Notes: a model not told the origin generated them from the sequence alone. Positions 8,100-17,640 are shown, numbered from the stretch's first letter. The stretch is 35,567 nucleotides of DNA from Baffinella frigidus (GCA_026770585.1 MU646334.1:993050-1028616); one strand, 5' to 3'. Program-made: numbers and translations.

Positions 8100-8850
8100 C
8101 CGCAGCGCAATGATGACGGGGGCATGCAATAGCTGTCCGGCCGGGTGTTCATCCCTTGCTGGTGCGCTGTTGATGGCATGCAGGGTTCGAATTGTCACTG
8201 GGCGGAACCTGCTTGCCGCGTCGACCCTGCAGCAAGTGCTTGCGATGATCCCGGTGATAGTGAGACTAAATCCGCAGTGACCAAGGGGGTTTTGGCACTC
8301 GAGCGTCTGTTTTCCGAGGGTCGACGCCGCATGGCTCTGGAAGGATCTGACACAGACCCCGACTGTTGACGCCGCAGGGTTCTGGCACGATCTGACATCC
8401 CTCCTCCCTGCCCCCACCACGCTTCTGCACTATTTAAGGCAGTCAAGACAGTCGCTTCTGCTTTCAAACCCTTTTTTGACCCTTTTTTGGAGGTAGTTTT
8501 GAGAATCTGTACCACAATAAAGCCATCAAAACATTTTTAGCGCGAACAAGCACGGTTCAAGTGTGTGTCAAAAGTTCTCTTCAGTTCCAAGAGCCATCTG
8601 AGCAGAGTCATCTCCATTTGATGGACACAAAAAGCATCTAGAAACTTCTTCCATTTTTTGTGTAAAACTAATCAATTTTAAAACTCAGAGTTTGGCCCCA
8701 ACTTTGGGGGTCATTGGATGACCGGCGCGTCTTCGAGGTTGATTTGACCAAGGGTCTAATAATACCTCTTGATTTGACCTCCAATCAGAAAAGGGGCGTA
8801 TCACGCGCGATCGGATTTTGGACACTTGGGAGGGTGGGGTGATTGCATCT
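8100..8850. other. Intergenic region upstream of the J-domain gene
   Basis: There is an imperfect direct repeat around GTTGACGCCGCAGGGTTCTG / TCGACGCCGCATGGCTCTG (8320–8395). No exon chain, foldback or telomere array is evident. The promoter of the J-domain gene presumably lies here, but no TATA-like element can be singled out with confidence. Confidence 0.3.
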
Positions 8851-8854
8851 GAGC

Positions 8855-8884
8855 ATGGACGCGTCGAAGCCTCCGCCGTGGGAG
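8855..8884 (+). CDS. Gene 2 exon J1 (start codon)
   Basis: ATG at 8855 opens a 30-nt exon (MDASKPPPWE) ending GGGAG|GTGCTG. Splicing here rather than at AAAG|GTTTGA makes WE join directly to VLGVRPTAS, as expected for J-domain helix I. Confidence 0.65.
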
Positions 8885-10831
8885 GTGCTGAAAGTTTGAT
8901 AGTGAAAAATCAGATACGGTGGCCGCAAGCTGCCGAGTCACGCTCCTGTTCTGGATGTGCAGGTCCTCGGGGTGCGGCCCACTGCCTCCTCCAAAGAAGT
9001 CAAGGCCGCCTATCTCAGGTTGGACCTCGAGACGTGTTGCAGAGTGCCTGCCCGTTTTCCGATATCGCGGAAAGCTCCAGATCAGAGGCTTTGGATCTGG
9101 GTTATGAGGTTGAGGCCAGGTGGGTCTCCGTATGGAGGACCTCCCTCGGCACTCCCGAGGAAGCTGGAGCCCGAGACGGGGCCCTTTGTGCAACGGGTCT
9201 GACCCCAGGGCCTCCGAAAGGCATCGGGCCTGCGCTGATGCACTCCCGAGCTGACGTTTTGCAATCCGCCGATATCCCAACCCCTCTCCACAGACTGGCT
9301 AAGAAGTTCCACCCAGACACGCGGCGATCCAACCGGCGGGGGGGCACGTCGGAGGACAAAGTCCGATCAGAAGAAAAGGGAGGGAGCGAGGACTTCCGCC
9401 GCGTCCAGGCTGCATACGAGCTGTCGCCCCCGCAACCTAAACCCACCCACCTCCTACCACGCCAGAGGGCTCGAAACATCTATTTTTTGGCATCTTTCAG
9501 GGGAAATCCCTAGGCATCGGTGCTACCTCAAGCACTCTGAAGTGAACCAGCGTTTTGGGTAGAGCGTTTGCGGTAATTGTTGTCCGTTTTGGACTTGCGG
9601 TTTTCCGGTTTTCCGGTTTTCATTTGCTCCCCCCCCCGATTCATTTGTACCAGAGAAGTGTCCATTTAAAACATTCAACGACCTTTACAACAATTTAAAA
9701 AATCGTAAAACCGGAAAACCGTACTTCCAAAACGGACAACAATTACCGCAAACGCTCTATGCACACGCGAGACCCAATCTCATCCGGACGAGTATTTATG
9801 ATAAATACGCACTGGCAACAAAATTTACTACACAAATGCTTTAAAAATTACTAGTATGATCCATTTGTGTAGTAAATTTCGTCACCGGTGCGTATTTATC
9901 ATAAATACTCGCCGCGATTAAATGTCATCCCGGACCAGAATATATTTAATTTCGGTAAGCCGGACAAGAGCTGGCCCACTGGCAAATCTGGCAACTTAAG
10001 ATCATTTTGCCCTGAAGGTTCTCAATTCTGAGAACCCCGTGATGAATGGATTCTGGTACAAAAAGGTGTAATAAGTATTGTAGTGATGCAAAACGTGTCA
10101 AATTTTGCGAGGATTGGTTTAGCAGCTTCAGAAGTTGTCAGTTTATCAGCTAAACGCTAATGCAACCACCAGGTGATAGCTACTTCACCCGCCCTTAGTG
10201 GCTCTAACGATCCCCGGAAATCCGAGAGGGGGGATTGAACTCGGTCGCTGCTAAGTGGCTTCAAAAAAATGAGCGCTTTAAACGTGCCACACTCGCCCCT
10301 AGTGGCTCGCGCGAGAGCGCAATCCAGCCGAGCACCTTTCCGTTACCGTATCCATAGGAACCCCCCTATGCCCCTACGGGTTGCCTACCGTAGGATCCTA
10401 GGTCTTATCGCTTAGAGGTTATTCAAAATCCCTTCGAAGTCCTCTGTGTGGAGTGGCTCGCGCGATGGCAATCGGCTGGATTCCGCTCTGTAACACTCAA
10501 GCGTCTGTGACTGTACGGGTGTCCACATGGATATCCAATAAACTTCGCCCTCTCCCTTTTGCAGGTATGACTTTCCGGCCCGGCGGTGGGCGGTAGGGCT
10601 CGGGCGCTTCCGGCATGGCCCTGCACACGCGTCCGATCCGTCTGACTACCGAGCCCGCGAACGCGCGTGGCGTGATTCGTGAGTGCAGGCCCGCCTCAGA
10701 ACCCTCGCGCCCTCACCATGCAAAAAGGATCCAGCTGTGAGGACCTTAATTCGCAGGCGCTTCCGCCACGGCCCTGCACACGCGTCCGACCCGTCTGACT
10801 ACTGGGCCCGCGAACGCGCGTGGCGTGACTC
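8855..10831 (+). CDS. Gene 2: J-domain (DnaJ/Hsp40-type) protein
   Basis: J-domain proteins stimulate the ATPase of Hsp70 chaperones through the HPD tripeptide. Exons 8855–8884, 8963–9018 and 9294–~9422 join to MDASKPPPWEVLGVRPTASS, then KEVKAAYLRLAKKFHPD, then a basic/acidic loop and EDFRRVQAAYEL. These match J-domain helices I, II and III in order. The loop between HPD and helix III is longer than usual. Exons at 10565–10678 and 10757–10831 probably continue the gene (YDFPARRW..., then RFRHGPAHASDPSDY...). Introns are small (78 and 275 nt) at the start. No G/F region or zinc-finger is seen, so it is probably a type III J protein. The 3' end was not found. Confidence 0.75.
8963..9018 (+). 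CDS. Gene 2 exon J2 (J-domain helix I–II)
   Basis: The acceptor GATGTGCAG is followed by VLGVRPTASSKEVKAAYLR, and the donor is CTCAG|GTTGG. The 56-nt exon leaves two bases, completed by the A that starts exon J3 to give Arg. Confidence 0.75.
9294..9422 (+). CDS. Gene 2 exon J3 (HPD motif and helix III)
   Basis: The acceptor CTCTCCACAG is followed by (R)LAKKFHPDTRRSNRR. The HPD codons are at 9310–9318. A charged loop and FRRVQAAYEL follow. The 3' boundary is uncertain. A GAGCT|GTCGCC donor at 9423 would give the phase needed by exon J4, but the usual LSDP...RR segment of a J domain is missing, so a small extra exon may exist. Confidence 0.7.
9561..9758. mobile_element. Foldback element in the gene 2 intron
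   Basis: Arms of about 45 bp start AGAGCGTTTGCGGTAATTGT and end with the exact complement. Inside the arms TTTTCCGGTTTTCCGG pairs with CCGGAAAACCG. No coding capacity. Confidence 0.75.
9790..9910. mobile_element. Family B foldback with GAGTATTTATGATAAATAC outer arms
   Basis: The outer arms are themselves palindromic (TATTTATGATAAATA). The inner core AAATTTACTACACAAATGCT pairs with GTGTAGTAAATTTCG. The same outer arm occurs as a fragment at 16690–16722. Confidence 0.75.
9911..10564. other. Intronic or intergenic sequence with a family D fragment
   Basis: 10190–10215 and 10292–10310 share CGCCC(T)TAGTGGCTC. 10342–10405 is family D (TATCCATAGGAACCCCCCTA, then TACGGGTTGCCTACCGTAGG). The remainder has no recognisable exon. 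Confidence 0.4.
10565..10678 (+). CDS. Gene 2 candidate exon J4
   Basis: A CTTTTGCAG acceptor follows a pyrimidine tract, and the donor is GATTC|GTGAGTG. The 114-nt exon needs two incoming bases and leaves two. It reads YDFPARRWAVGLGRFRHGPA, then HASDPSDYRARERAWRDS. YD after the J domain fits the usual ...RRYD ending. Assignment to gene 2 is inferred from strand, position and phase. Confidence 0.5.
10757..10831 (+). CDS. Gene 2 exon J4' (phase-preserving duplicate of J4)
   Basis: This 75-nt copy of the last two thirds of J4 has its own AATTCGCAG acceptor and CGTGACTC|GTGAGTG donor. It has the same phase at both ends as J4. Changes are mostly silent (His, Asp, Asp codons), plus Arg to Trp. 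It could be spliced after J4 or instead of it. Confidence 0.5.
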
Positions 10832-10887
10832 GTGAGTGTAGGCCCGCTTCAGATTTTCGGCATACCCCAAACGCTGGTTCGCAGAAG

Positions 10888-10940
10888 CCTCTCTCTCTCT
10901 CTATCTCTCTCTCTCTCACACACTCTCTCTCACACACACA

Positions 10941-10977
<37 letters not shown>

Positions 10978-10983
10978 ACTCAG
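10888..10983 (+). repeat. (CT)n / (CA)n microsatellite
   Basis: About 95 nt of CT dinucleotides are interrupted by short CA runs. They follow an AAACGCTGGTTCGCAG acceptor-like string. The reverse-strand Arg/Glu frame is an artefact. Confidence 0.9.
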
Positions 10984-11104
10984 ATAAATATTTGATATAT
11001 TTTGTCACTAGAATGAATATCATCAAATAAGAATACAGGTTATGTACAGGGTCTCGCTCGCGCCCGCATCATGCCACGCCGTGTCACACCTCGGAATTTC
11101 ACAC

Positions 11105-11265
11105 GCAACGTTTCGCGCTAAAAGTGTTTCGTGGTACAAAAAAACATTGTAGCGCCCACGAAGGGCTCCAATTCCCAACACTTTCGGCGTGTTTCCCTGG
11201 TGAGAGTCAACTTTACCCGTAGATGGTGTAGTAAAATTAAAATCCGACTTGTGACCTGGCGCGGC
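11105..11265. mobile_element. Family H element (partial)
   Basis: Contains AAGTGTTTCGTGGTACAA, GGCTCCAATTCCCAACACTTT, GGCGTGTTTCCCTGGTGAGA and the terminal TTGTGACCTGGCGCGG. This is the same order seen at 22655–22765 and 30470–30650. Confidence 0.5.
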
Positions 11266-11547
11266 ATCTAACAGCATCCTGACCAACGCCTGTGCTCGGA
11301 TATCGATCGGTGTCCGGGCTGTTGGTCTTAGTATACGTTGTATATTTGGTAATATACGACTCTGGGTAGGTGACCTCTCGACATCTTCTGGTCTCGTGTC
11401 GATTCCCCCGACCCTGAGTCTATCGATTAAGAAAACCGCACCGGCCGAGAAACCAGCACCGGGCGGTGTGTTTTCCTGAAATTACGAAAACGCGCACTTC
11501 CGGTGATGGTACTGGCTGGCTCAACCAAGCCATGGCGAACCTTCATA

Positions 11548-11704
11548 GGCTAACGGCCTGAAAATGGGGTAGTTAGGCCTACGGCATTGCCTAGGACCTC
11601 CTACCGTAGGCCGAGGGATCCTAGGACCAAAAAGTCTCGGCCCGCGGTAGGATGTCCTAGGCAATGCCGTAGGCCTAACTACCCCATTTTCAGGCCGTTG
11701 CCCT
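11548..11704. mobile_element. Foldback element, family C
   Basis: A 157-bp hairpin. GCTAACGGCCTGAAAATGGG at the left pairs with the complement at the right. GGCCTACGGCATTGCCTAGG pairs within, and a GATCCTAGGACC centre has AAAAAGTCTCGGCC. Near-identical copies lie at 13335–13493 and 22801–22963. Confidence 0.85.
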
Positions 11705-11844
11705 ATTAATCTTCAGCATTCGACGGTTGCTGGCAGGGAAACTAAACCCTTGTGGGTGGTACGTATGGTGTTCACGCATTTCCCTTGTATCGAGCAGTTT
11801 CACGATGAGCTCGGAGGTCCGCGTAGGGTTTAGGGTTTAAGGTT

Positions 11845-12002
11845 CCACCAACCCTCACGGAAAGACCAAATCATCAATTTTCAGACCTCGGATTTACCTT
11901 GCCAGCCAGGCTGTGTTAACTTAAGTCCCAATCTTGGTAAAAAAATAACTTTGGGGAACAGGTCGAAATCAATCGATTTGGTCCTTCCGTGAGGGTTGGT
12001 GG
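11845..12002. mobile_element. Foldback with CCACCAACCCTCACGG ends
   Basis: 28-bp terminal inverted repeats (CCACCAACCCTCACGGAAAG at the left) with one mismatch near the inner end. The interior is non-coding. A TTTAGGG fragment lies just outside on each side (11826–11842 and 12003–12008). Confidence 0.7.
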
Positions 12003-12037
12003 TTTAGGGCCCGCGGCGTGACGTTCATTCTGCTGTT

Positions 12038-12177
12038 CCACGCCAGATTCTTGGAAGGGGTCGCCAAAAGTCGATTCCCCGGAAGGAATAAGGGGGGCAC
12101 TGTTTACTTTTGGGATAGTTGGACGGCAAAATTGGCGTTCCCAAAGGGAGCTACCCCCTCCAGTAGTTTGGCGTGGC
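12038..12177. mobile_element. Foldback element, family F
   Basis: Ends CCACGCCAGATTC...GGCGTGG with the internal signature GGAAGGGGTCGCCAAAAGTC. Relatives lie at 510–625, 20045–20185, 22277–22410 and 32460–32587. Confidence 0.65.
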
Positions 12178-12897
12178 TGGTTTAATGCAATGCAAAAGTG
12201 ACGCTGAGGTGTCGCGTCCTGCAAAAATGGCGATTTGGGCTCGTCGCGTCCCTGAAACGTTGTTGTTTTGTCGATCCGTAATCAACGTACGTTTTCCTCC
12301 GCGCCCGTGCAGATATTATGACAAGGGTGGGGGCTGGAGGTACGGGGTGCCTCCCGACATGGACTTTCTCGGAGGGGTGCGGCCGATAACCCCCAACATC
12401 TAGCTCTGCCTGAGTTAAACTGGTCTCCTCCTTTTTCGGGTGTCCTCAAAAGGAGGGGACCGGAAGTTGATTTCTCTGTTTTGTGATACAAATTCGTCGA
12501 CTTATGGCGTGAACACAACCAGGCAACCCCCAACACCCCCCCTGGCATCTCGTCGCGTCCCTTAATAAAATTTATCTCAGATTCGGGGGGGGCGTTGGAG
12601 CCATTCTGTACATTTACGGCTTAAAACCTCTTGAATTTGTACCGGAAATCGTTTAGATGGACGGTTAATGAGATCAAACTTATCAACAGACGCGACTGAA
12701 TCACCCGATCGCGGATTATCCCGCAAGCTCCTCCCTGGTTTCGATCCGGAATAAACGCACTACGCGGGAGGTCTATTCCTTTGAAAACTCACCAACGCAT
12801 TTTTAAAAAATGTGTACCACAATCATCAACTTTTGGAGATAATTGCATGAAAACATGACTTTAGACAATATATGGCTGCACCGGTGAGGTGCGCTGT
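12178..12897. other. Region with short direct repeats, no gene recognised
   Basis: 12225–12300 and 12545–12600 share a CTCGTCGCGTCCCT start. 12400 and 12520 carry pieces of the CTAGCTCTGCCTGAG terminus of family A. 12486–12510 matches the family A interior (ATACAAATTCGTCGACTT). No exon chain is traceable. Confidence 0.35.
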
Positions 12898-12898
12898 T

Positions 12899-13104
12899 AG
12901 AGCCAATCTGGTAGGACTTGGCCAGCGCCAACTTCGAAGTTACAAGATTGCGAACTTCTAGATGGACCGTAATTATTAGTAAACATCATATTTGTACTGC
13001 AAAATTTGAATTTAAAACACTACATGTCCAAACGGGTCCATCTAGAAGTTCGCAATCTTGTAACTTGGAAGTTCGCGCTGGCCAAGTCCTACCAGATTAG
13101 CTCT
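12899..13104. mobile_element. Large foldback with ~70-bp arms
   Basis: AGAGCCAATCTGGTAGGACT at the left pairs with AGTCCTACCAGATTAGCTCT at the right. Pairing continues inward through TTACAAGATTGCGAACTTCT and ATGGACC. A loop of about 65 bp is AT-rich and non-coding. This is among the longest stems in the window. Confidence 0.85.
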
Positions 13105-13334
13105 ACCTGGATAGACCTGATAGTGCTCCCGGGTAGCACTTTTCTCCCCTTGCACTCCTCACGCTCAACCTGCGCGGCGCCTGGGCTTTTCGCGGGCGTG
13201 CTGCGTCTCAAATGGCTCCAATGCCAAGTCTGAAATGGCTCCAATGCCATGCTAAATCTGAGATATGATCAGTAGGGTGCCGGACTACCGCGTGCTGCGT
13301 GATAAAAAAAATGTGCCCCCCCATCCTAGGTTAA

Positions 13335-13493
13335 TAGGGTAACGGCCTGAAAATGGGGTAGTTAGGCCTACGGAATTGCCTAGGACCTCCTACCGTAGGC
13401 CGAGACTTTTTGGTCGTAGGATCCCTCGGCCTACGGTAGGAGGTCCTAGGCAATGCCGTATGCCTAACTACCCCATTTTCAGGCCGTTAGCCG
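13335..13493. mobile_element. Foldback element, family C (second copy)
   Basis: Very similar to 11548–11704, with the central loop in the opposite order (AGACTTTTTGGTC rather than GACCAAAAAGTCT). The element has therefore inverted, or the loop is flipped relative to the arms. Confidence 0.85.
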
Positions 13494-13537
13494 ATGAAGG
13501 TGTACACGGCCTTCACGTAAGGGAATACAAAAACTGT

Positions 13538-13600
13538 GACTATTCTTAAGTTGACATGCTGGGTGCGTGGAACAAATCCGTCAACTTTAGAGCATCCTAG
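13538..13600. mobile_element. Family A element fragment
   Basis: GACTATTCTTAAGTTGACAT, then AACAAATCCGTCAACTTTAG: the inner half of family A. It is truncated after AGCATCCTAG. Confidence 0.65.
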
Positions 13601-13805
13601 GTGTACAAGGTCTCTTCACGGAAGGGGATACAGGGTGGCCATGTGTGTTTGGATCCGTAATAAACCGAGTTTCCTCTCGCAGTCGCTTTATTGCGAAATA
13701 AACGCACTTGTCCCCCCCTCGCGCAGGCCATACAGTTTTCTGCAGAACCAGCTCCAGTGTCCGCCTATGTTGGGAGCTCGAAGAACCTGAAAGACCTAAA
13801 CTAAT

Positions 13806-13937
13806 CTCCATACAAGTATTAATCAATTGCTTCTGGCAACGAAAATTACTACACGATTTGCTCATAAAAGTAATAGTAAAGCGTTTGTGTAGTAAATTTC
13901 GTTGCACCAAAAGCAATTAATTCATACTTTTGTGGAG
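13806..13937. mobile_element. Family B foldback with CTCCATACAAGTATTAAT arms
   Basis: Outer arms (CTCCATACAAGTATTAATCA and a near-complement ending TTTGTGGAG) surround the constant core AACGAAAATTACTACACG / GTGTAGTAAATTTCGTTGC. Hairpin length is about 130 bp. Confidence 0.75.
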
Positions 13938-14088
13938 ATGAAAACGGCGATATTCCCTCGTGCAGGCTATCCAATTTCGTGGGGGTGTTCCGCGCATCAC
14001 GACAAGAGCACGCCTCACGGTAAAAATCGTCATTCTCGAAATAAGTCAACAGGAACGCATTTCGATGAGCGCCCACCCCAGGTGCTAT

Positions 14089-14227
14089 CTAGCTCTGTCT
14101 CAGTCTATTTGGTCTCGCCGATTTGGTAAGCACGGGTTCTTTTACGCTCTAAAGTTGACGGATTTGTACCGCACACCCAGCATGTCAACTTAAGAATAGT
14201 CAGCCAACCCGAGTGAGACAGAGCTAG
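14089..14227. mobile_element. Full-length family A element
   Basis: 139 bp with terminal inverted repeats CTAGCTCTGTCTCA / TGAGACAGAGCTAG. The interior order is CTATTTGGTCTC, AAAGTTGACGGATTTGTACC, CATGTCAACTTAAGAATAGT. Internal GTTGAC/GTCAAC pairs form a second stem. This is the reference copy for more than 20 shorter copies, most of which have lost the CTAGCTCTG ends. Confidence 0.8.
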
Positions 14228-14268
14228 ACGGTCCGGGCCCGGAACTCTAAGAGTGCCGGGTGCCGCAT

Positions 14269-14408
14269 TTATCCGGGGAAACCAATTTTTCTTTCATTTG
14301 ATGGCAACGAAAATTACTACACAAATGCTTTAATATTACTAATCAAAACGAATTGTGTAGTAATTTTCGTTGCCATCAAATGAAAGAAAAATATGTTTCC
14401 CCGGATAA
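14269..14408. mobile_element. Family B foldback with TTATCCGGGGAAACC arms
   Basis: A near-perfect 140-bp hairpin. Arm TTATCCGGGGAAACCAATTT, then TTTGATGGCAACGAAAATTACTACAC, with a short loop containing TTACTAATCAAAAC. A second copy with the same arms lies at 29853–29991 inside gene 3. Confidence 0.85.
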
Positions 14409-14582
14409 GAATAGGGGAGGGGGGGGTAGCAACGTTTGTTGTAATTGTTTCTTGAGCTGCTGAGGGTCAGAATTGACCCGCTCGCCACTGGAGGGATAGG
14501 CCCGTAGGCATATGGTTCATACAGGGGTATCTGGGTCATAAGAAACCAGAACTTCAGAACACAGACCGGATTTGGGCCCCCC

Positions 14583-14664
14583 GTTCTCTTAAATTAGTAC
14601 AAGATGGTTGACTAAATCTTGCGTTTAGTCAGTCCTCTGGTACTAATTTAAGAAAACAGACACC
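14583..14664. mobile_element. Short foldback (TTCTCTTAAATTAGTAC type)
   Basis: TCTTAAATTAGTACAAGATG pairs with GGTACTAATTTAAGAAAAC. An inner GACTAAATCTTGCGTTTAGTC stem completes the hairpin. A GGTACTAATTT(C/T) remnant also appears at 18609 and 20757. Confidence 0.65.
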
Positions 14665-14986
14665 GACCGATGTCGGAGCACCCGTCTTCTTATAGCCCAG
14701 ATACCCCTGTAGGCATAGGCGCAGAAGCATAGGCGTACCGTAGGCTCCTGTGGCGTCATGGACCTTGTCTTTTAGTAACCCGTATCCCCCAAGTGGCGAG
14801 CGGGTCATATTTGACCTCCAGCAGGTCGTAGGCTCTTACATCAGCCTGCGTAGGAGCGTATCCCTTAAGTGGCGAGCAGGCTCATACGCTCTACGGTAGG
14901 GCCCTAGGACCTGCCTATGACGAGTTAGGGCGAGTATTCGCCCGTCCGCCACTTAAGGGATGAGGCTCCTCGCCACTTGAGGGATG

Positions 14987-15512
14987 TTGCATGGCGTTTG
15001 GTAGATCTTCGGCGTGAACCTTGCACTCCGGCTTTGTTTGAGAGATTGCAGGGGTTACTCGCGAGTCAGTACACCCCCCGACCGTACAGGGGTACCTCGC
15101 TCATAAGAAACTGCCCCCCGCATAGGACCACCATAGAGCCCTCGGCATAGGCCTACTGTAGGGTCCTAGGGAGGCGCGGTTTCTTATGAGCGAGGTACCC
15201 CTGCAACCTGTGTGCATGGCGTGTGGCAGAACCTTTCCCTGCTCTTTGCGGCCTTGGTAGGAGCGTATGAGGCTACTCGCCACTGAAGGGATGTTGCATG
15301 GCGTTTTGTAGATCCTCGGCGTGAACATTGCACTGCGGCGTGGGTTGAGAGATTGCAGGGGTTACTCGCGAGTCAGAACACACCCCGGCCGTACAGGGGT
15401 TATCTGAAAACAAGGGCGTAACCCGTAGTGTATGGCGTGTGGCAGATCCTCGGTTTCAACCTCTCGCTGCTCTTTGCCGGCTTCACCTACGACCAACTCG
15501 GCCGCTCAGAAT
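14987..15512 (+). CDS. Possible gene fragment: repeated hydrophobic exon (best copy 15429–15512)
   Basis: The last copy reads VYGVWQILGFNLSLLFAGFT then YDQLGRSES in one frame with C-rich third positions, suggesting a membrane segment. Earlier partial copies at 14987–15046, 15210–15250 and 15293–15350 retain GCATGGCGT.TGG/TGTAGATC.TCGGCGTGAAC but contain in-frame stops. The spacing units carry family E foldbacks. No family is recognised and no complete exon chain could be built. Confidence 0.35.
15087..15203. mobile_element. Foldback element, family E
   Basis: CAGGGGTACCTCGCTCATAA at the left and its complement at the right. The interior has AGGACCACCATAGAGCCCTC and TAGGCCTACTGTAGGGTCCT palindromes. 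Other copies: 15619–15735, 15995–16113 and 16212–16330, with halves at 15740–15811 and 15840–15932. Runs of C or G near the arms vary in length between copies. Confidence 0.85.
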
Positions 15513-15994
15513 CTACCTCCCCCCCCCCCTAGGACCACCACAGGGCCCGGTCGCTCAGAATCTACTTCTCCCCCCTCAGTACCTCGCTCACAAGAAACCG
15601 CCTCCTCATAGGACCCTACAGGGGTGCCTCGCTCATAACAAACTGCCCCCCCCCTAGGACCACCATAGGGCCCTAGGCATGGTCCTACTGCAGGGTCCTT
15701 GGGGGAGGCACTATCTTATGAGCGAGGTACCCCTGTACAATAGGCCTATGCCTAGTGCCCTATGGTGGTCCAGGGGGGGGGGGGCTTTTTTATGAGCGAG
15801 GCACCCCTGTGCTTCACCCCCATCAGTCTCCGCTCCTCATAGGACCCTACAGTAGGCCTATGCACGGGGCCCTATGGGAGTCCTGGGGGGGGGGGGGTTC
15901 TTATGAGCGAGGTACCCCTGTACTTCTCCCCCCTCATTCTCTGCTCATGCGGCGCGGCAAGTTCAAGGGGATGGACAGCGAGAGGCTGTTTTTT
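15513..15994. mobile_element. Cluster of family E elements and partial exon copies
   Basis: Full element 15619–15735 and halves up to 15932, separated by short repeats such as GGTCGCTCAGAATCTAC and ACTTCTCCCCCCTCA. 15945–15990 reads MRRGKFKGMDSERLFF in one frame before entering the next element. This may be a further exon piece of the fragment at 15.4 kb. Confidence 0.5.
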
Positions 15995-16425
15995 GGGGTA
16001 CCTCGCTCATAAGAAACTGCCCCCCCCCCCCCCCAGGACCACCATAGGGCACTAGGAATAAGCCTGCTGTAGGGTCCTGTAAGAGTTGGTTTCTTATGAG
16101 CGAGGTACCCCTGTGATCGAGAGAGAGTGGGGCACTGGAGTGTGTTCCTGTGGGCTGCCTGAAATAAATGTAAAAAACTGTGTGTGGTCGAGCCCTACCG
16201 GAATAGCTCTTCAGGGTTACCTCGCTCATAAGAAACGCCTACCCCCCTAGGACCGCCACAGGGCACTAGGCATAGGCCTACTGCAGGGTCCTAGGGAGGG
16301 GTTAGTTTCTTATGAGCGAGGTACCCCTGTAATCAAGAGAGAGTGGGGCACTGGAGTGTGTTTCTGTGGGCTGCCTGAAATAAATGTAAAAACTGTGTGT
16401 GTTCGAGCCCTACCGGAATAGCTCT
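15995..16425 (+). repeat. ~217-bp tandem duplication: family E hairpin plus 95-bp segment
   Basis: 16114–16211 and 16331–16425 are nearly identical segments (GAGAGAGAGTGGGGCACTGG onward). Each follows a family E hairpin. One frame of the segment reads EREWGTGVCSCGLPEINV, which is faintly like the start of a PLAC8 cysteine-rich domain, but the rest of that domain is absent and I do not assign it. Confidence 0.65.
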
Positions 16426-16429
16426 ACTC

Positions 16430-16605
16430 CATGCCGATTTCTTCTCGGAGGATAACTGAACCGGTTCCTTTTCAACATGTACATAGGAGGTTGAATAGGA
16501 GAAATTAGTTAGGGCGTAGTAAATTTAATTAGGCCTCCTATTTACATGAAAACGCTAATTAGGGAACTGTTTTAGATATCTTCTGCGATGAGAGTCCTCG
16601 TGCAT
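16430..16605. mobile_element. Family I foldback (diverged copy)
   Basis: TTCTCGGAGGATAACTGAAC pairs imperfectly with the complement near 16565–16590. The interior contains GAATAGGAGAAATTAGTTAG and AATTTAATTAGGCCTCCTA. Confidence 0.6.
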
Positions 16606-16990
16606 GTGCTTTCCGCTCATTTATGAGACCGCTTGGACCAATCTGGGACGCGCGGTTCTTGTTGCTTTGTTCAATAAACCCGACGAGACCTCATCCGGAC
16701 GAGTATTCATGATAAATACTCTTGCGGGGATCGCCGGTCCAATTTTCAAAGAAAAATACTGCACAATTTCTTTGGCAGGTGACAGGATGATTTGGCTGAG
16801 TAGCAATTTTCATTTTTCAAAGGCATCTCAATCGTTTTGGAAATCGTTCCATGTCCCCCAACCGACACGGTTTGGGCCTCCACATGTGGAGAGTCGCGCT
16901 CTGAGTTGTGGAAATTGGAGTCGCTGAGTGGCCGAACTCGATATATGTTTTGAAAATCGTGGGGTGTCAACCGCACGACGAGTTGGGTGC
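16606..16990. other. Unique region, no gene recognised
   Basis: A GTTGCTTTGTTCA..AACCCCGACG segment (16660–16690) recurs at 17670–17696. 16688–16722 is a family B outer-arm fragment. Open frames on both strands have no recognisable domain and no duplicated partner. Confidence 0.3.
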
Positions 16991-16999
16991 TCGAAGACC

Positions 17000-17034
17000 C
17001 TGTACCCTACACCTTATACCGTATACCGTGAACC

Positions 17035-17080
<46 letters not shown>

Positions 17081-17344
17081 ACCCTAAACCCTAAACCCTA
17101 AACCCTAAACCCTAAACCCTAAACCCTAAACCCTAAACCCTAAACCCTAAACCCTGAACCCTAAACCCTAAACCCCAAAGAGTAAACCCCAAACCCTATC
17201 TCTCAACCCTCAGCACTCAGCCCTACCCCCTATCACACCAAAAACCCTGATCCCTGATACCTCAACCCTAATTCCTCATTGTTAATCACTAATCCCTAAA
17301 CCTTAAACCTTAAAACCTCAACCCTAAACCCTAAATTATAAATC

Positions 17345-17383
<39 letters not shown>

Positions 17384-17640
17384 ACCCTAATCCCCAAACC
17401 CTAGACCCTAGTCCCTAGACCCTAGACCCTAGACCCTACACGCTACACCCTATACCCTATACCCTCAACCCTCAACCCTCAACCCTAAACCCTAAACCCT
17501 AAACTCTAAACCCTAAATCCTAAACCCTCAACCCTAAACCCTAGACCCTAGACCCTGAACCCTAAGCAATATACCCCAAAACTCTAAAACCCTAAACAAA
17601 GAACCCTGAACCCTAAACCCTAAACCTTAAACCCCTGAAC
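17000..17640 (-). repeat. Degenerate CCCTAAA / CCCTCAA / CCCTAGA array
   Basis: Over 600 nt of 7-bp repeats. Near-perfect CCCTAAA units run 17085–17155, CCCTCAA units 17034–17085 and 17345–17385, CCCTAGA units 17398–17440. Blocks of one variant suggest local slippage or unequal exchange after mutation. Confidence 0.9.

Noticed and set aside
7594-8420. Several overlapping minus-strand open frames of 160–200 codons
   Set aside because: They result from high GC content and overlap a better-looking plus-strand frame. No domain or splice pattern supports them.
10746-10979. Arg/Glu-rich open frame on the minus strand
   Set aside because: It is the translation of a (CT)n microsatellite next to exon J4'.
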